Below, piece by piece: positions 52,799 to 63,369 of a DNA stretch of 64,000 nt (positions are counted from its first letter, which is position 1; each line of letters starts with the position of its first letter). The notes beneath the pieces were generated by a model that worked only from the letters and a program-made list of their open reading frames with translations, searched no databases and was not told the origin of the DNA. Made by a program: the position numbers and the translations under genes. The DNA is taken from NCBI GenBank assembly GCA_030374805.1, contig JARGSG010000058.1, forward strand, positions 62,001 to 126,000, written 5' to 3'. Origin of the DNA: Gracilaria gracilis (Eukaryota > Rhodophyta > Florideophyceae > Gracilariales > Gracilariaceae).

Positions 52799-53830
52799 GG
52801 GGTATCGTCCTCGCCGTCTGTACGGATCCGGGAGAGAGCATCTGGCGCTTGGTGTTTAATTCTCGGTCGGTGTACGACATCGAAGTCTTACTACATGAGG
52901 CAGAGTCTCCATCAAACCAGTCGTCCTGATGCGTCCGCCAGGTTCAATATCCACATCAAAGAGTGGTGGTCTTTTGGGATTGAGAACCGTTGGACTTCTA
53001 CGTACGATCGGAGGTGTAGAATGGCCCAGACGACTGCAAGGCATTCCCATTCGGTCGTAGTGTATCCCCGTTTGGGCTTAATCAATAAACGGCTTCAATA
53101 TCTGATTGGAATTAGGTCTCCGTCCGGTTGTTTCTGTAACAGAGCGCATTCTACCTGTCCGTCGCATGCGTCTGTGTCCAGAACGTACGGATACCCTCGG
53201 CGGGGAATGGCCAAAATGGGCGGACGTATCCGTCTCTGACGTAACTCGTCAAGGGCTTCGTATTCCGTATCGATCAATGTCTGGAACTTTGTGGTTTACC
53301 CCTTCTCCAACTTGCGGTTCAATGGAGCTTCAATTCGGGCGAAGGTTGCGACAAACCGACGGAAAACGTTACAGAGCCCCAAGAACGATCGGAGCTCCGT
53401 CTGGGTCGTAGGCGGTTTAGCCTGCTTGATAGCATTTTGTGTCTTAAGAGGCACTCGTACCTTGCCCCGTCGGATAATGTGGCCCAAGTAGTCCTCCCTG
53501 CCACTGAAAAAGTAGCACTTGTCCAGTCGGAAAGTAACACCAGCCGAACGGAGCATATGCATTATGGTCCGTACATGGTCATAATGCTCTTCAACCGTCC
53601 GGCAATAGATGATTACGTCATGTAGATACACCAGTGCGTACTGCGATTTCACCCGTGAGAGGAAAATATCCAGGGCACGCTGGAAAGTAACCGGTGCGTT
53701 CTTGAGTCCGAACGGCATTCTGTGATAACGGTACAGTCCCGTATGCGACGTGATCATCGTTTTGTCCCGGTCCGCTTCCTTCATTTCGGTCCGCCAATAA
53801 CCACTGTTGGCGTCGAAAGTAGAGAAGATT
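52799..53830 (-). pseudogene. Ty3/gypsy reverse transcriptase and RNase H
   Basis: Minus strand from 53830: STFDANSGYW (first catalytic Asp), YRYHRMPFGLKNAPVTFQRA, VYLHDVIIYC (YLHD replaces catalytic YLDD), DYLGHIIRRGKV, TELRSFLGLCNVFRRFVATF, then RNase H with LDTDACDGQVECALLQ. The end of the domain, DFDVVHRPRIKHQAPDALSR, runs up to the nested LTR with a TAG-TAA pair just before it. The enzyme is inactive as read. Confidence 0.88.
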
Positions 53831-54401
53831 TGTGCATCTCCTAAGTAGCTACAATGTGCTTAACTGCTAATTTCGGATGGTCATTCCTGACCCACATGAG
53901 GCCATTCCTACGCAACGTAGACACATACGACCTAAACAATCCTTTCATTCGCGAGCGCGAAGAGCTGTCAGACATGTCCATCAAAAGTTCACGTTTGATT
54001 ATGGCGTTAATGTCTGTTACCGTCATAGTATCTTTTTCTTCTTCGGCTTCGGATTCCAATTATTTGCGAACTTTGGCATCCGTAAGGTCTTCGGACTTCT
54101 TAACTGTAGGAATGTATTCCAAATCAATACAAGACTGAAGCCATTCAGAGTCTACACAGAAAGAAATGCTCACAGGACGCACAGGTTCGGTGGTGGTCGA
54201 GTCAATGACAGAGAGCTGTAGCGCTCGTTCCGTTACTTCCCTGTAGTACTGGTCGTGTTGACGTAGAAATACACGAACTGATCTCGGGTTGGTGTGGGAT
54301 AGCCTTGGATGGTCCACGGAAGAAGCTACGGACGATGGTTGCTGAAAACGATATTCAATTTCTTCTCCAGACTGAGCGGTGTGCGTCGAAGCGGACGCCA
54401 T
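53831..54401 (-). pseudogene. Ty3/gypsy gag N-terminal part fused to RT by deletion
   Basis: Starts at 54401 (MASASTHTAQSGEE). It contains a gag-like helical region (VRVFLRQHDQYYREVTERA) with an in-frame TAA at 54060-54062 and continues to 53841. The next codons are already reverse transcriptase (GDAQIFSTFDANSG), so the rest of gag, the protease and the first RT motifs have been deleted. The frame changes by one base at the junction. Confidence 0.65.
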
Positions 54402-54599
54402 TGTGGTGATCGAACAAGCGAAACGGGATACAACCAGTATCGGCAGTGATCACTGTGCGCTTGTGTGGTTGCAATGCGCAAGGGGGTGGTGAGTGTTGAG
54501 GTTCGATGCCTCTGATTTTACTGAAGAGGCAGAGATATGCAGTCTTAAGTACACCACTGCTGATGTTTTCTGCTTCAGAAAACTACTACACTACACCAG

Positions 54600-56305
54600 C
54601 TAGGAGATTATGCCACCCGAGCGTGGCTGCAGCGATCCTTGTTGGAGCTATGGGTGCGGAAGTGGATGTCTATATCTACTACAGTGCCGAATTGGATGCC
54701 TTCATCCACTACACGAGGGAACAAGAACCTAAGCAACAGCTTGTTCGATGTACTGAGCCCTCAGAACATGGAGAAGACTGCAAAGCTTCTATCAAGACTA
54801 CTACGTCCTAGGGGCCATTTCGTTATCTTTAGTGCTTTCGAGCAGGTCCAGTAAGGGAGAGATGTACTTTCCGCCATTGGGGCAAAAGACGAAAACGGAT
54901 TACCAAGGCGTTCTTTTCTTGTGGAACAGGTCCCGATGCACTTTGTACGGTCGCAAGGCAACCCGATGCGTAACCCTGGACGTAGGTCGTGCTCCTTTTT
55001 CCCTGCAATGGAGTATGCCGTACATGGAGTTCGAAATGGTCTCAGCTACGCGCAACAGCATTTGATGGTGAACTATGAGAGCTTCAACTTCGTGCAGTCG
55101 AAGTACTGGGGGTACCACAATGTCATTAACCAGGTACCCCCCATGTCTAATGAGGAGACTCTTCAGTGGAAGAGAAAGAAGGAAGGTGGGGGCTACGTTT
55201 TACAAAAGGTGAGGTCCGAACAGAAACCTCGGGCATTGTTGAAGGAGCTAATCAGTCGGTTTTCCCAGGCTAGGGATATTGTGGTCGACTTGGTTGCGGG
55301 GACGTTTTCGACAGCAATGGCATGCATGGAGTTACAACTGCATCGTAGGTTCATCGTGTGTGAGCCGGACCCTGACTGCTTTGCCCATGCTAGGCACGCC
55401 GCAATTGTTCAATTCGAATTGTGCCTGCGGGAAAATGAGACGGATATCCAGGTAACGCAGGAAGTTCGGAATGTTTTGATTAGGGTGTTGAACTTATTTC
55501 CGAAGTGGAATGACCGCCCATCGAGATCATGGAAGGCTCCATCCGGCTACCCCCAGTATCAAAAGTTTCCTACGTATATTGTGGACTTTCTTGCGTCAAT
55601 GTGGCAGCAAGAGAGTTTGGTCACGACTGCTAGGCGTAAGGCCCTTCACGAATGGCCTAAAACATTGCAAGGAAAGATGGGGCTTCTGGATTGGAATGAC
55701 ATGTTGGCACTGGAAGCGACGATGTGCGGTTGTCGTATCGGAAGGTCGACGATTCGACACCCTGGCGCCGGAGTGGGGGTGTTCACTACACGCCGATTCA
55801 TGGAAAATGAAGAGATATTTTACTTCTATGGAACACTGGTGTACCATGACCTAACGAAGAGAAAAGAGGTACACAAGAAATATGGTGAAGGGTAATTGGG
55901 AGCCACTTCCGAACGCTTTGGGAACTATGCGATGGAGTTTAACGTTCGGGGCGATATAGTCCATAACCTCCCAGAAAGATGACAAGGAGAAAGTTTAATA
56001 CCTGTATGGATTGTACCTGCTCCTTTTTAATTGGGTGGAACGATTAACGATTAACGATGCCAAAAATATATGGAAGGTGATAAGGACATTGATGCAGTTG
56101 CGGATGGTGTGATGAAACGAAGGACTGCAAATGTGCGGGTCATTCGAACTCCAAATACAGGACGCACCCCCATCAACTACGAGAATATCAAATGCTTGCG
56201 GTGCCAGCACCTCGGAAACTGGAAGGGGGAGAGGAGATGTTCAACGATTATGGAGTACAGTATAGCTGGGCTACATCGGCAAATCCTATTATAGTAATCG
56301 ATTAG
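54600..56305 (+). pseudogene. Amino-methyltransferase-like domain fused to SET domain, interrupted
   Basis: The open frame 54921-55895 has the layout of a DNA N4/N6-type methyltransferase: an upstream beta-strand unit RLLRPRGHFVIFSAFEQ (in frame before a TAA at 54852-54854), then KPRALLKELISRFSQARDIV and VDLVAGTFSTAMACMEL with FIVCEPDPDCF, corresponding to the SAM-binding motif and the following acidic loop. No clear DPPY catalytic motif is visible, so activity is uncertain. From about 55730 the same frame starts a SET domain (GAGVGVFTTRRFMENEEIFY). It continues after TAA 55893-55895 and further shifts, ending GEEMFNDYGVQYSW before TAG at 56303-56305. The fusion links putative nucleic-acid methylation to lysine methylation. 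It lies beside transposon genes. Confidence 0.55.
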
Positions 56306-56630
56306 AACCTGTAGTAAATTAGCTACATGTAAAACAACCCCCTAAACCTCCATAAAGAAGTGGCACTTATTGCCTTCCAACTTCGCCATTGAGCACGAAA
56401 TAGAAACTAAAAACTTTGGCAGAACTGCAAGATGGAAGTACATAGATACATAAAAGGTAGCGAAGGGCATCGAATATGATGGTGTTGGGTTTTTAACATT
56501 ATGAGAACTTTCTAGTTCAGAAATGGATATTTCGGTGTCAATTTTCGGTTTCGGAATCGGGGAATAAAAAACCGCACTCGGTGATTTCTACCACACTACA
56601 CTAGATTGAGGGTGTACATTCGATCCGTAA

Positions 56631-56726
56631 CCTTCGATCACGGCGAGCGCCAAACACGTCGAGAGCAGCGCAGTTTCGATTCCAGTGACCTTCGATCATG
56701 GTGAGCGGCTAAGACGTCGAGAGCGC
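56631..56726. repeat. Two 38-bp direct repeats, 58-bp spacing
   Basis: ACCTTCGATCACGGCGAGCG at 56631 and ACCTTCGATCATGGTGAGCG at 56689 each continue to GACGTCGAGAGC or CACGTCGAGAGC. They lie upstream of the plus-strand coiled-coil gene and could be subterminal transposase-binding repeats or promoter elements. The stretch 56306-56782 is otherwise non-coding. Confidence 0.6.
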
Positions 56727-57110
56727 ACCGTCAACCGCGACGAACCATTTGGATTCTATATGCGAATCGTAAGACGAGGAATGTGAATGCGGAGGATGTT
56801 AGCGGTCGCGCGTCAAAGCTCCGAAGGCGTGGCGAAACGGTAAGTGGCGAAGTTCGCACCGCTCGTAGTACTTTTGCGCCTCGGAGTGGTTTACGTGGGA
56901 AGGAGAGGAAGGCTGCGGCGAGGAGCGACGGTGCGACGAGGAGTCACAGTGCGACGAGGAGTGACGGTGCGGCGAAGAGCGACGGTGTGGCGAGTAGCGT
57001 CGAGGGCAGAACATCGGAGCGAACGGTAAGCATTGTGGTGACTGAAACCTATTGGGAACGCACGAGAACAAAAAGTTAGTCCCAAGAAAAGCATAGGAGC
57101 GCAGCGAGGT

Positions 57111-59406
57111 ATGCCAAAGAAGGTTCTGCGCGATGGTCGGGAGAGAGATGGTCGCAGAAGAAGCGCAGCGACTGCGCAAGCTTTAGAGGAGAGCGATAGC
57201 GGGGATATGATAGTGAAGGGTAAAGAGCTTAGTACGGGTGTCGAGGGAAGAACGATAGCAAGGAGTAGTACTGGATTAGGTAGTGGGGGTCTTCGAGGAA
57301 GAAAGGAAACTAACGGTCATAAAGTGCCTATGGCTGGGGTACCTGAAGAAGGGGAAGGAGAAAGGGAGAGAGTGAGGTATGGTGAGCCAGCGAGGACGCG
57401 AGGAATGGAGAGTTTGGTTGGTGTGACGCCAAATAGAGTGCCAGAGAAGGAAAGCATTGGTTTCGAGCAAGAGAAGGCGAACCGGAAGAAAGAAGGAGTG
57501 GGGCGTGTGCGGCCAATGGCAGAACGTTAAACAGGGGAGGGTAGTGAGAGAAGAATAGGGAGTGTGGTTCGTGGATTTGGGGGTGTTGAAGTTGTGGCGA
57601 AGGGGGGAGATCAGCGACGAGAACATGCGCACGGGAGAGGGGTACGACGTAGAAGTGGTGGATCAGCCAAGGAAATGGTCGGAGGGACAGCAGCAGTGGT
57701 TGAGAGGGATTTCGAAGGGGGGACGACGTACAAACAGAGCGGCGTCGGGAAGTGCATGTGGTGGAGACAGAGCCACGAACGCCCCAAGGGATGCGTGTAA
57801 GGCGCAACATCGTTTTACTTCCGAATTATGTTGGAGACGAAAGTGACGGCGGTCGTGGAGAAAGCGGAGGTAGAATTCGAGGACATGAATGGGGATCTAC
57901 AAGGGAACTAGAAGGGAATGAGGAGAACTTAAGCGTATTGCCACGGTCTGCACTCGTTCAGAGGATGAATTCACTGAAGGGACAGTTGGGAAATATGAAC
58001 GAAGATCACTATACATTGATGGTGAGTTTGAAGCTGACGCAGGAACAGTTGGGACGGCTGAGAGAGGAAAATAAACGGCAAAATGTGTTGATCGAAAGTC
58101 TTCGGGAGGCAGTGAAGGGGAGGAAGCGAGGTAGGGCAGGACAGAAGGTGAGGGGGCGCCGAAAGTATGATATTGGAGTGGAAGAATGTTTTTATGGATT
58201 CGCAAGGGCTGATATGATAGGATTCTTCATTATGCGAAGTTGGAGGCGCCTGAACTTCGTTTCGACACGGAAAACGTTGGTAGAAGCCAGAAGAACAGGA
58301 GTGAGACGGTGGGAGAAAGTAGAGAGGGGAGCATGTTTGTAGTTGGGGAGAAGGAGATGGTGCCTAGATGCCCAATTCAGGTTGCAGATGAGATGAGAGC
58401 GTACATACCATCGACAGAAGGTGGAAGTGATGTGTTGTTAAAGTATGTGGTTGAGACAGAAATAATCGGAGAGACGTGGGAGACGATAAGGGAAGCGGGG
58501 AGGAAACAAGAGTGCGTGGAAAAAATGTAAGCTCAGACAAGTGTCTGAAGCAGCGGATGAAGCAGACGATAAGCGATGTGATTGGGGTGCGAAAGCGGGC
58601 TGCTCGGGACAGATTATTCTCTTTACTGGGATATGATTTGATTGCGAAGCGGGCGAAGTCTAGCGAGGGGACGGAACTTGGTGAGGAGTTGAAGAAGCAG
58701 ATGGAAGAGGCTCGCGAGAAGCTTATGGGAAATGAAGAAGATGGTATGAACAAGTTGTGTGCGTAGAGAATGAGCCGTTTCGAAGATCTTGCGTACTCTG
58801 GGTCAACTGTGCATGCTCCACAGTAGAGCTGTGATGATGAAGATAAGTATTTCAAGAACGGAATGGCCGTGGCAGTGTTGGAGAAGTACATGGGATACGC
58901 AGTGGAGACCAAATGTAATGTGGAAAAGCATTACGTAGATGGGACGGTGTTGCACCTCGCCAGACTTGATTCGTGGTTTGGGTGTGTTGTGAAAACGATG
59001 AACGAGGGTGTGGGACGTGGAGGACAAAGGCAGCTCTTGCTTTCTACATTGTATGGGAGGTATCTGCAGAGGGCGGTGGAGGGTATATTGAAGTTGGCAC
59101 GGGAATTGGTGAGGGACGAGCACGGCGAAGAGTTCGAGAACAATGGGTTTTTAGAGGGGAATCCGAGGTGTGTGTCCGGAATTTTCGGAGAGAATTGCGA
59201 CGGTTGGGCTTTGGATTCCATCGAGGGAGAAGGTATATCTAGCGGTGAAGGAGGAATACTTTATGGCGAATTTTACGGGGAGACTTGGAGCGGTTCTTGA
59301 TTGCTATATAGCAGCGTGCCGACCAGAGGAGCCCAGTTTCAGTCGTTTGGTTGGGCACTGGGAAGAGGGTACGGATGGGGCAGAAGGAGGAGAGGGGAGA
59401 GGGTAG
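57111..59406 (+). pseudogene. Unknown coiled-coil protein gene with several frameshifts
   Basis: A series of plus-strand frames reads as one polar, Gly/Glu/Arg-rich protein: 57111-57530, 57752-58342 (with a regular coiled coil RMNSLKGQLGNMNEDHYTLM to LTQEQLGRLREENKRQ and a basic KGRKRGRAG), 58240-58530, 58476-58766 (RKRAARDRLFSLLGYDLIAK) and 58863-59406. Boundaries overlap, and single-base shifts would join them. No catalytic domain is recognised. The gene is convergent with the transposase that starts on the opposite strand, as accessory genes of large DNA transposons often are. The reverse strand is also open but Pro/Ser-rich, a composition shadow. Confidence 0.4.
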
Positions 59407-59796
59407 GGTGAATAACAGTGGGAGGAGTGGAGATAGCTGTGGGATGATGAAGAGGTGGTATATCTTCTTCATCCCATACCTATCTCCAACCTTTCCTGTG
59501 GAAGAGGGTGGTAGTGATTGGTTTATGAAAATCGTATGGAATGAGTGCTTTGCGGGGGGTGGGAGGTAGGGCCTGGAGGTGGGGTCCCGGTAGAATCTGT
59601 TGAGGTAGAATCTATGGAAACGCCAATGGAGGCGGGAATTGAAGGGGGGTGCGGGGTAGTTCTGGCGGAGAACATGAACGGAGCCAAGGATAGAAGAGAA
59701 AGGGATGAGTCCAAACCATGGAGAAACGTTGTCGGATGTGGAGTGGGTGGAGATGGGAACTGGATGGGCGGTGTGGTTATGTTCGTCGTCTGTTGC

Positions 59797-61572
59797 CTAT
59801 CGGAGGCATACGCAGTTGAGGGTGACATCAACTTCGTCGCTTGGTGGGACGAGCTCCATGAACTGTACGAAGGCGAACTCCTTGGAAGATGGAGTGGAAG
59901 AAGGAAGGGTGAAGCGAAGAAGGGAGATGAGTTTGCAAACCCAGACGATGGAGGTAGAGTTGGAGGAGCTGGTGCCTGCGACGAGAACGTGAGAGAACTT
60001 TGGGGATTTAGAAGGACCAAAGGACGGGGCGGCAAATATTCGTTGGATGAGAGGGACTGGAGGATCCTGGAGCGCGAGCTCGTTCCGCTCTACAATGTAG
60101 TGGTCGAGTGATGGGACATAACCGCCGGCGACGTATGCGGAGTTGACTACGGTGATTTGGGTGCGACGGAGAGTGGGGGAGTTCTCTGAGAGTTCTAGGA
60201 CTTCGAGAGAAAGGGTGATGAATGAAGGCAGGGCGAGTTTTCCAATCTGTTGGAGGATGGAGAGAGTGTCGGTGGGGAAGAGGTCTTGGAGAGATTTGGG
60301 ATTGAAATGAGGATTAGAGTGAAGGGATTTGTGGGCGGTGATGAGATCAGCGAATGTGATGGGTTTTCCATCACGGACCAAACCGGGTTGGCGGGATTGA
60401 TTGGGAGAGGCGAGGGCAGGAGAGGAGGAAGTGATGGAGGGGTTGGTGGAAAGGGGGTTCCAATCTTTGGTGGCGTTGGAGTGATGGATGGCGCGAATGG
60501 TTTCTTCATGTGCGGTGGACTTGCGCGTTGAAGCTTTGGAGTAATGTGATTTGAAGAGGGAGTGGGCGTGTTCGAATATGACGGCATCATTGAAGCAGAG
60601 GCCTCCGAAGCGGCGAATGTCCTCGACGATGTGGTCGAGGAGATGGAACTTGAGGGTGCTAAGGCTGGAAGTGTGGTGGGGGCCGAGGACAAGCACGGCT
60701 GTGTGCCTGAAGGAGCTGATTTGGAATTGGAGGTCGGTGAGGCCGGAGTCGGTCCATTCTGCGGAGGTGTTGTATCTCATGGAGAAGAGGAGAAGATCGG
60801 AGTACTTGGTGAAAACGGAAGTAATGGGAGCTGCATCGACCTCGTCACAGCAGCGGTCGAAGAAGGCGCCGATGAAGGGGAAGACCATGTCGAGTGAGCG
60901 GTAGTCTTTTGCTTCGAGCATACCACGTAGGCCGTCGGAGGTGAAGATACCGTTAAGGGTCTTACCGTTGTCGGAGGAGGAAAAGTCGATGTGGAGTCCT
61001 GTGGCTGGGGAGTGCTTTTCGATGGTGGCGAGGATGGTGTTCGCGTGGTTGAGGATGGAGGAGCGGACGGAGTTGAAGGAACGACGGCACTTGGAGGAAC
61101 GGGGAGTAGTGAAGAGTGATTCTGACTTGAGTCTCTCGATGGCTGCGAGTTTGATGAGCTTGGAGATGCCGAGGTGGAAGTTATGGAGTGGTTCGAAGGG
61201 GAAAATGTTGTAAGGGGAGAGGAGAGGGGTGATGTTGAGGAGAGGGTAAGATTCGAAGAGGGAGGAGTATTTTGCGAGGGAAAAAGAGTGGAGTGCTTCA
61301 ACGGCCTTTTCCTTGGTGTTTCGAGCGATTCTGGGCTTTCTGGCGAAGAGGGCTTTTTCAGCATCTTGGAGGAGGGTAGAGTGTGATTTGCGGGCAGCGA
61401 GAGTCTGGATCTTGGATCGAGGAGGGGAGGGATGGAATGTGTAGGTGGAGGTCGGAGCGTGGGACGGTACATAGGTGGCATGGATGCTGGGGGCGGGTGC
61501 CGTGGGAGATGGCGAGAATGTCCTTCTGCTTCTGAGATGTCTGCGCAGTAGCTGGCGATGATTAGGTGACAA
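59797..61572 (-). CDS. KDZ/Plavaka-like DDE transposase, catalytic C-terminal part
   Basis: The intact 591-codon frame carries features of the KDZ/Plavaka/CACTA-related transposases: NITPLLSPYNIFPFEPLHNF with HLGISKLIK, the position of the second catalytic acid (Glu in FEPLH where Asp is usual), then KFHLLDHIVEDIRRFGGLCF and NDAVIFEHAHSLFKSHYSKA with the expected Glu. A long variable tail follows. The N-terminal part of the domain is in another frame upstream. The function would be cut-and-paste transposition in the nucleus. The first 60 codons, Pro/Thr-rich, may not be native, since upstream frames align better with the family. Confidence 0.6.
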   Translation of the reverse strand: MSPNHRQLLRRHLRSRRTFSPSPTAPAPSIHATYVPSHAPTSTYTFHPSPPRSKIQTLAARKSHSTLLQDAEKALFARKPRIARNTKEKAVEALHSFSLAKYSSLFESYPLLNITPLLSPYNIFPFEPLHNFHLGISKLIKLAAIERLKSESLFTTPRSSKCRRSFNSVRSSILNHANTILATIEKHSPATGLHIDFSSSDNGKTLNGIFTSDGLRGMLEAKDYRSLDMVFPFIGAFFDRCCDEVDAAPITSVFTKYSDLLLFSMRYNTSAEWTDSGLTDLQFQISSFRHTAVLVLGPHHTSSLSTLKFHLLDHIVEDIRRFGGLCFNDAVIFEHAHSLFKSHYSKASTRKSTAHEETIRAIHHSNATKDWNPLSTNPSITSSSPALASPNQSRQPGLVRDGKPITFADLITAHKSLHSNPHFNPKSLQDLFPTDTLSILQQIGKLALPSFITLSLEVLELSENSPTLRRTQITVVNSAYVAGGYVPSLDHYIVERNELALQDPPVPLIQRIFAAPSFGPSKSPKFSHVLVAGTSSSNSTSIVWVCKLISLLRFTLPSSTPSSKEFAFVQFMELVPPSDEVDVTLNCVCLR

Positions 61573-62765
61573 TGGCGGAGCACGCCATTAGCCTCACGGA
61601 AGGGGAAGCCGGTGAGGCCGGAGGAGAGAAGAGGGTCGAGGAGGTTGGAGATGGCACGCTGGATGAGTTGCATTTCGGTAGAGCGGGAGATGCTGGAAGA
61701 GGTTTGGGGGATGGTATCGGGGCCTTGAGAGGGGGTGGCGAGATTGAAAGAGGTTGGAAGATATCCGAGAAGGGTGAGGTTCTCGGTGATACATTTGCTA
61801 CGGAACGATTCGGAGAAGTTGAGGAGGGTGATGTGAAGGGGTTAGAAGGTGATGGAAGAGGATTTGAGGGAGGTGGAGGACTTGTCGGAGTATACTTGGA
61901 CGAAGCCGATGAAGGAGTCGATACCGGTGTTCTCAGGGGTGTGCCACATGCAGGAGTTATTGGAGGACTGCATGATTGCGTGCTTGAGGGCTGGGACAGC
62001 TTCTTTTCCGAGGGAAGAAGCCATGGGGTGGGCGAAAGCGGGAGAGCCGGAGGAGGTTGCATGGGGGACGTGGTGGAAGAAGGTGTTGTCGGAGTGTGCG
62101 AGTGCGAGTTGTCGTTTAAAGACTTGGATAGCATCCTCTCGGAAGATGGTGGCTGTGAAGAGGTTCTGTGGGTCGTGGAGGGTGATGGGGGTGAAACCGA
62201 TGTTGGTGACTCGGTGTTGGAAGAGGTCTGTTTGAAGTTAGAGACATTGGGAGGCGGAGGAGACGGCGTTGTGGAAGGCTGTCTTGGAGAAGGAGGGGTC
62301 GTGGAGGAGAGAGATGAGTTCGTCTGCCTTGCGGTGGCCAAGGGTGGAAGCGATGGAAGAGATGTAGAGGACCATGCGTTCGAGGTGAGGGTTGTTGAGG
62401 AGAGGGAAGGAGGGGGGCGGTGGAGGAGGTGGGGAGGGGGAGAGGGAGCAGACGGGGGTGCCTACGATATGGTAGGCGTCTTGGGTGTTGACGGAGAGGG
62501 AGAGCTGTTGCTAGTGGTAGGAGTCGTTGTCGGCGATGGGGACGTTATCGGAAGGGCCATTGGAGAGAGGAGGAGGGGGTGGTGGTGGGAGTAGGGGTGT
62601 GGACTTGTGACGCTTTGTGCGTGGGGGAAAGTGAGGAACGTTGCCGCCGGGGGAGAGGAAACGCTTGTTGGCGGTGAAACGGTTGGGGCATCTTCTTTGG
62701 TGCCTTTGAATGGAGGGGATGGTGCGAGCGAAGAAGGAGCAGCCTTCATAGCAGCAATTAGGCAT
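61573..62765 (-). pseudogene. N-terminal part of the KDZ/Plavaka-like transposase, interrupted
   Basis: A single frame from the ATG at 62765 starts with a zinc-finger-like CYEGCSFFARTIPSIQRHQR and RCPNRF (Cys-x4-Cys...His-x4-Cys), the N-terminal module of Plavaka-type transposases. After stops at 62511-62513 and 61842-61844, still in the same frame, it gives IGFVQVYSDKSSTSLKSSSI and NLTLLGYLP, matching the family's LYSDKT...P...LGN...LLG.LP block with the first catalytic Asp. A shift near 61570-61620 then leads into the 59797-61572 frame. The reverse-strand and third-frame readings here are Pro/Ser/Gly composition shadows. Confidence 0.55.
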
Positions 62766-62880
62766 GGCGGGGAGCGGTGTGGGGCTGTTGGGGGAGAGGG
62801 GGGTACGTAGTGGTGGGGAGCGTAATATGGGGCACGGAGGGTGGGACGGAGTGATGGGGAAGGTGGCACGTGATGCGAAG

Positions 62881-63369
62881 GCGTTTCAAAAGTGAGAGAA
62901 TAAACGGCCGATATATGATATGAGAGTTGTTGAATAGATGTGCTGAATATCTATAGAGAGTTACTATTCGAAGGGTTTGTATTCTTTTAATCGTATTTCA
63001 TAAGCACCTATCTATGTAAATATATCCCTATTTGGAGATATACAAATCCCTATTTGGCGCCGTAAAGTTCTAAGGATATGCCACTTACACACTTACATTG
63101 GGTTCGGAAAATAGCATGAACGGAAGTAACATGCTAGTTTGTCTTCCATCCAAACTAGCAATGATGGAAATAATTGTGAATGATTCTTTCCACACAAACT
63201 AGCACTAGTGGAAATGTGGAAATATTTTCGGAAATTAAGCGCATCCAAATTTGGATAAATTCACCAGTTTTTCGATCATTTTAATTCGGTCATTTTTGAC
63301 ACCAAAACTAGCATTCTGATAACACCGACATCCGTTACCGGGTATGTTAGGAACCAGTAATACTGGTTG
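62881..63369. other. AT-rich non-coding stretch with AACTAGCA motifs
   Basis: No gene. The core AAACTAGCA occurs three times (about 63154, 63197, 63305), once as the right arm of a perfect hairpin GCTAGTTTG ... CAAACTAGC (about 63133-63159). At 63350-63366 there is a second perfect palindrome, AACCAGTA-A-TACTGGTT, just after TGTTAGG, which could be the start of another LTR extending out of the window. Confidence 0.45.

Larger units (their letters stand above)
43862..54401 (-). mobile_element. Degenerate Ty3/gypsy (chromovirus) element split by a nested LTR element
   Basis: Read on the minus strand: gag start (54401), an internal deletion joining gag to reverse transcriptase, RNase H (to 52799), then the 7.2-kb nested element, then spacer, integrase and chromodomain (45627-43876). 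A purine-rich tract (about 43862-43875) immediately after pol looks like a polypurine tract. I could not identify its LTRs. RT has YLHD in place of YLDD, and several in-frame stops exist, so the copy is dead. Confidence 0.8.

Noticed and set aside
61562-62594. Long opposite-strand and Pro/Ser-rich frames over the transposase
   Set aside because: Low-complexity Gly/Glu/Val or Pro/Ser readings are composition shadows of the transposase codons.
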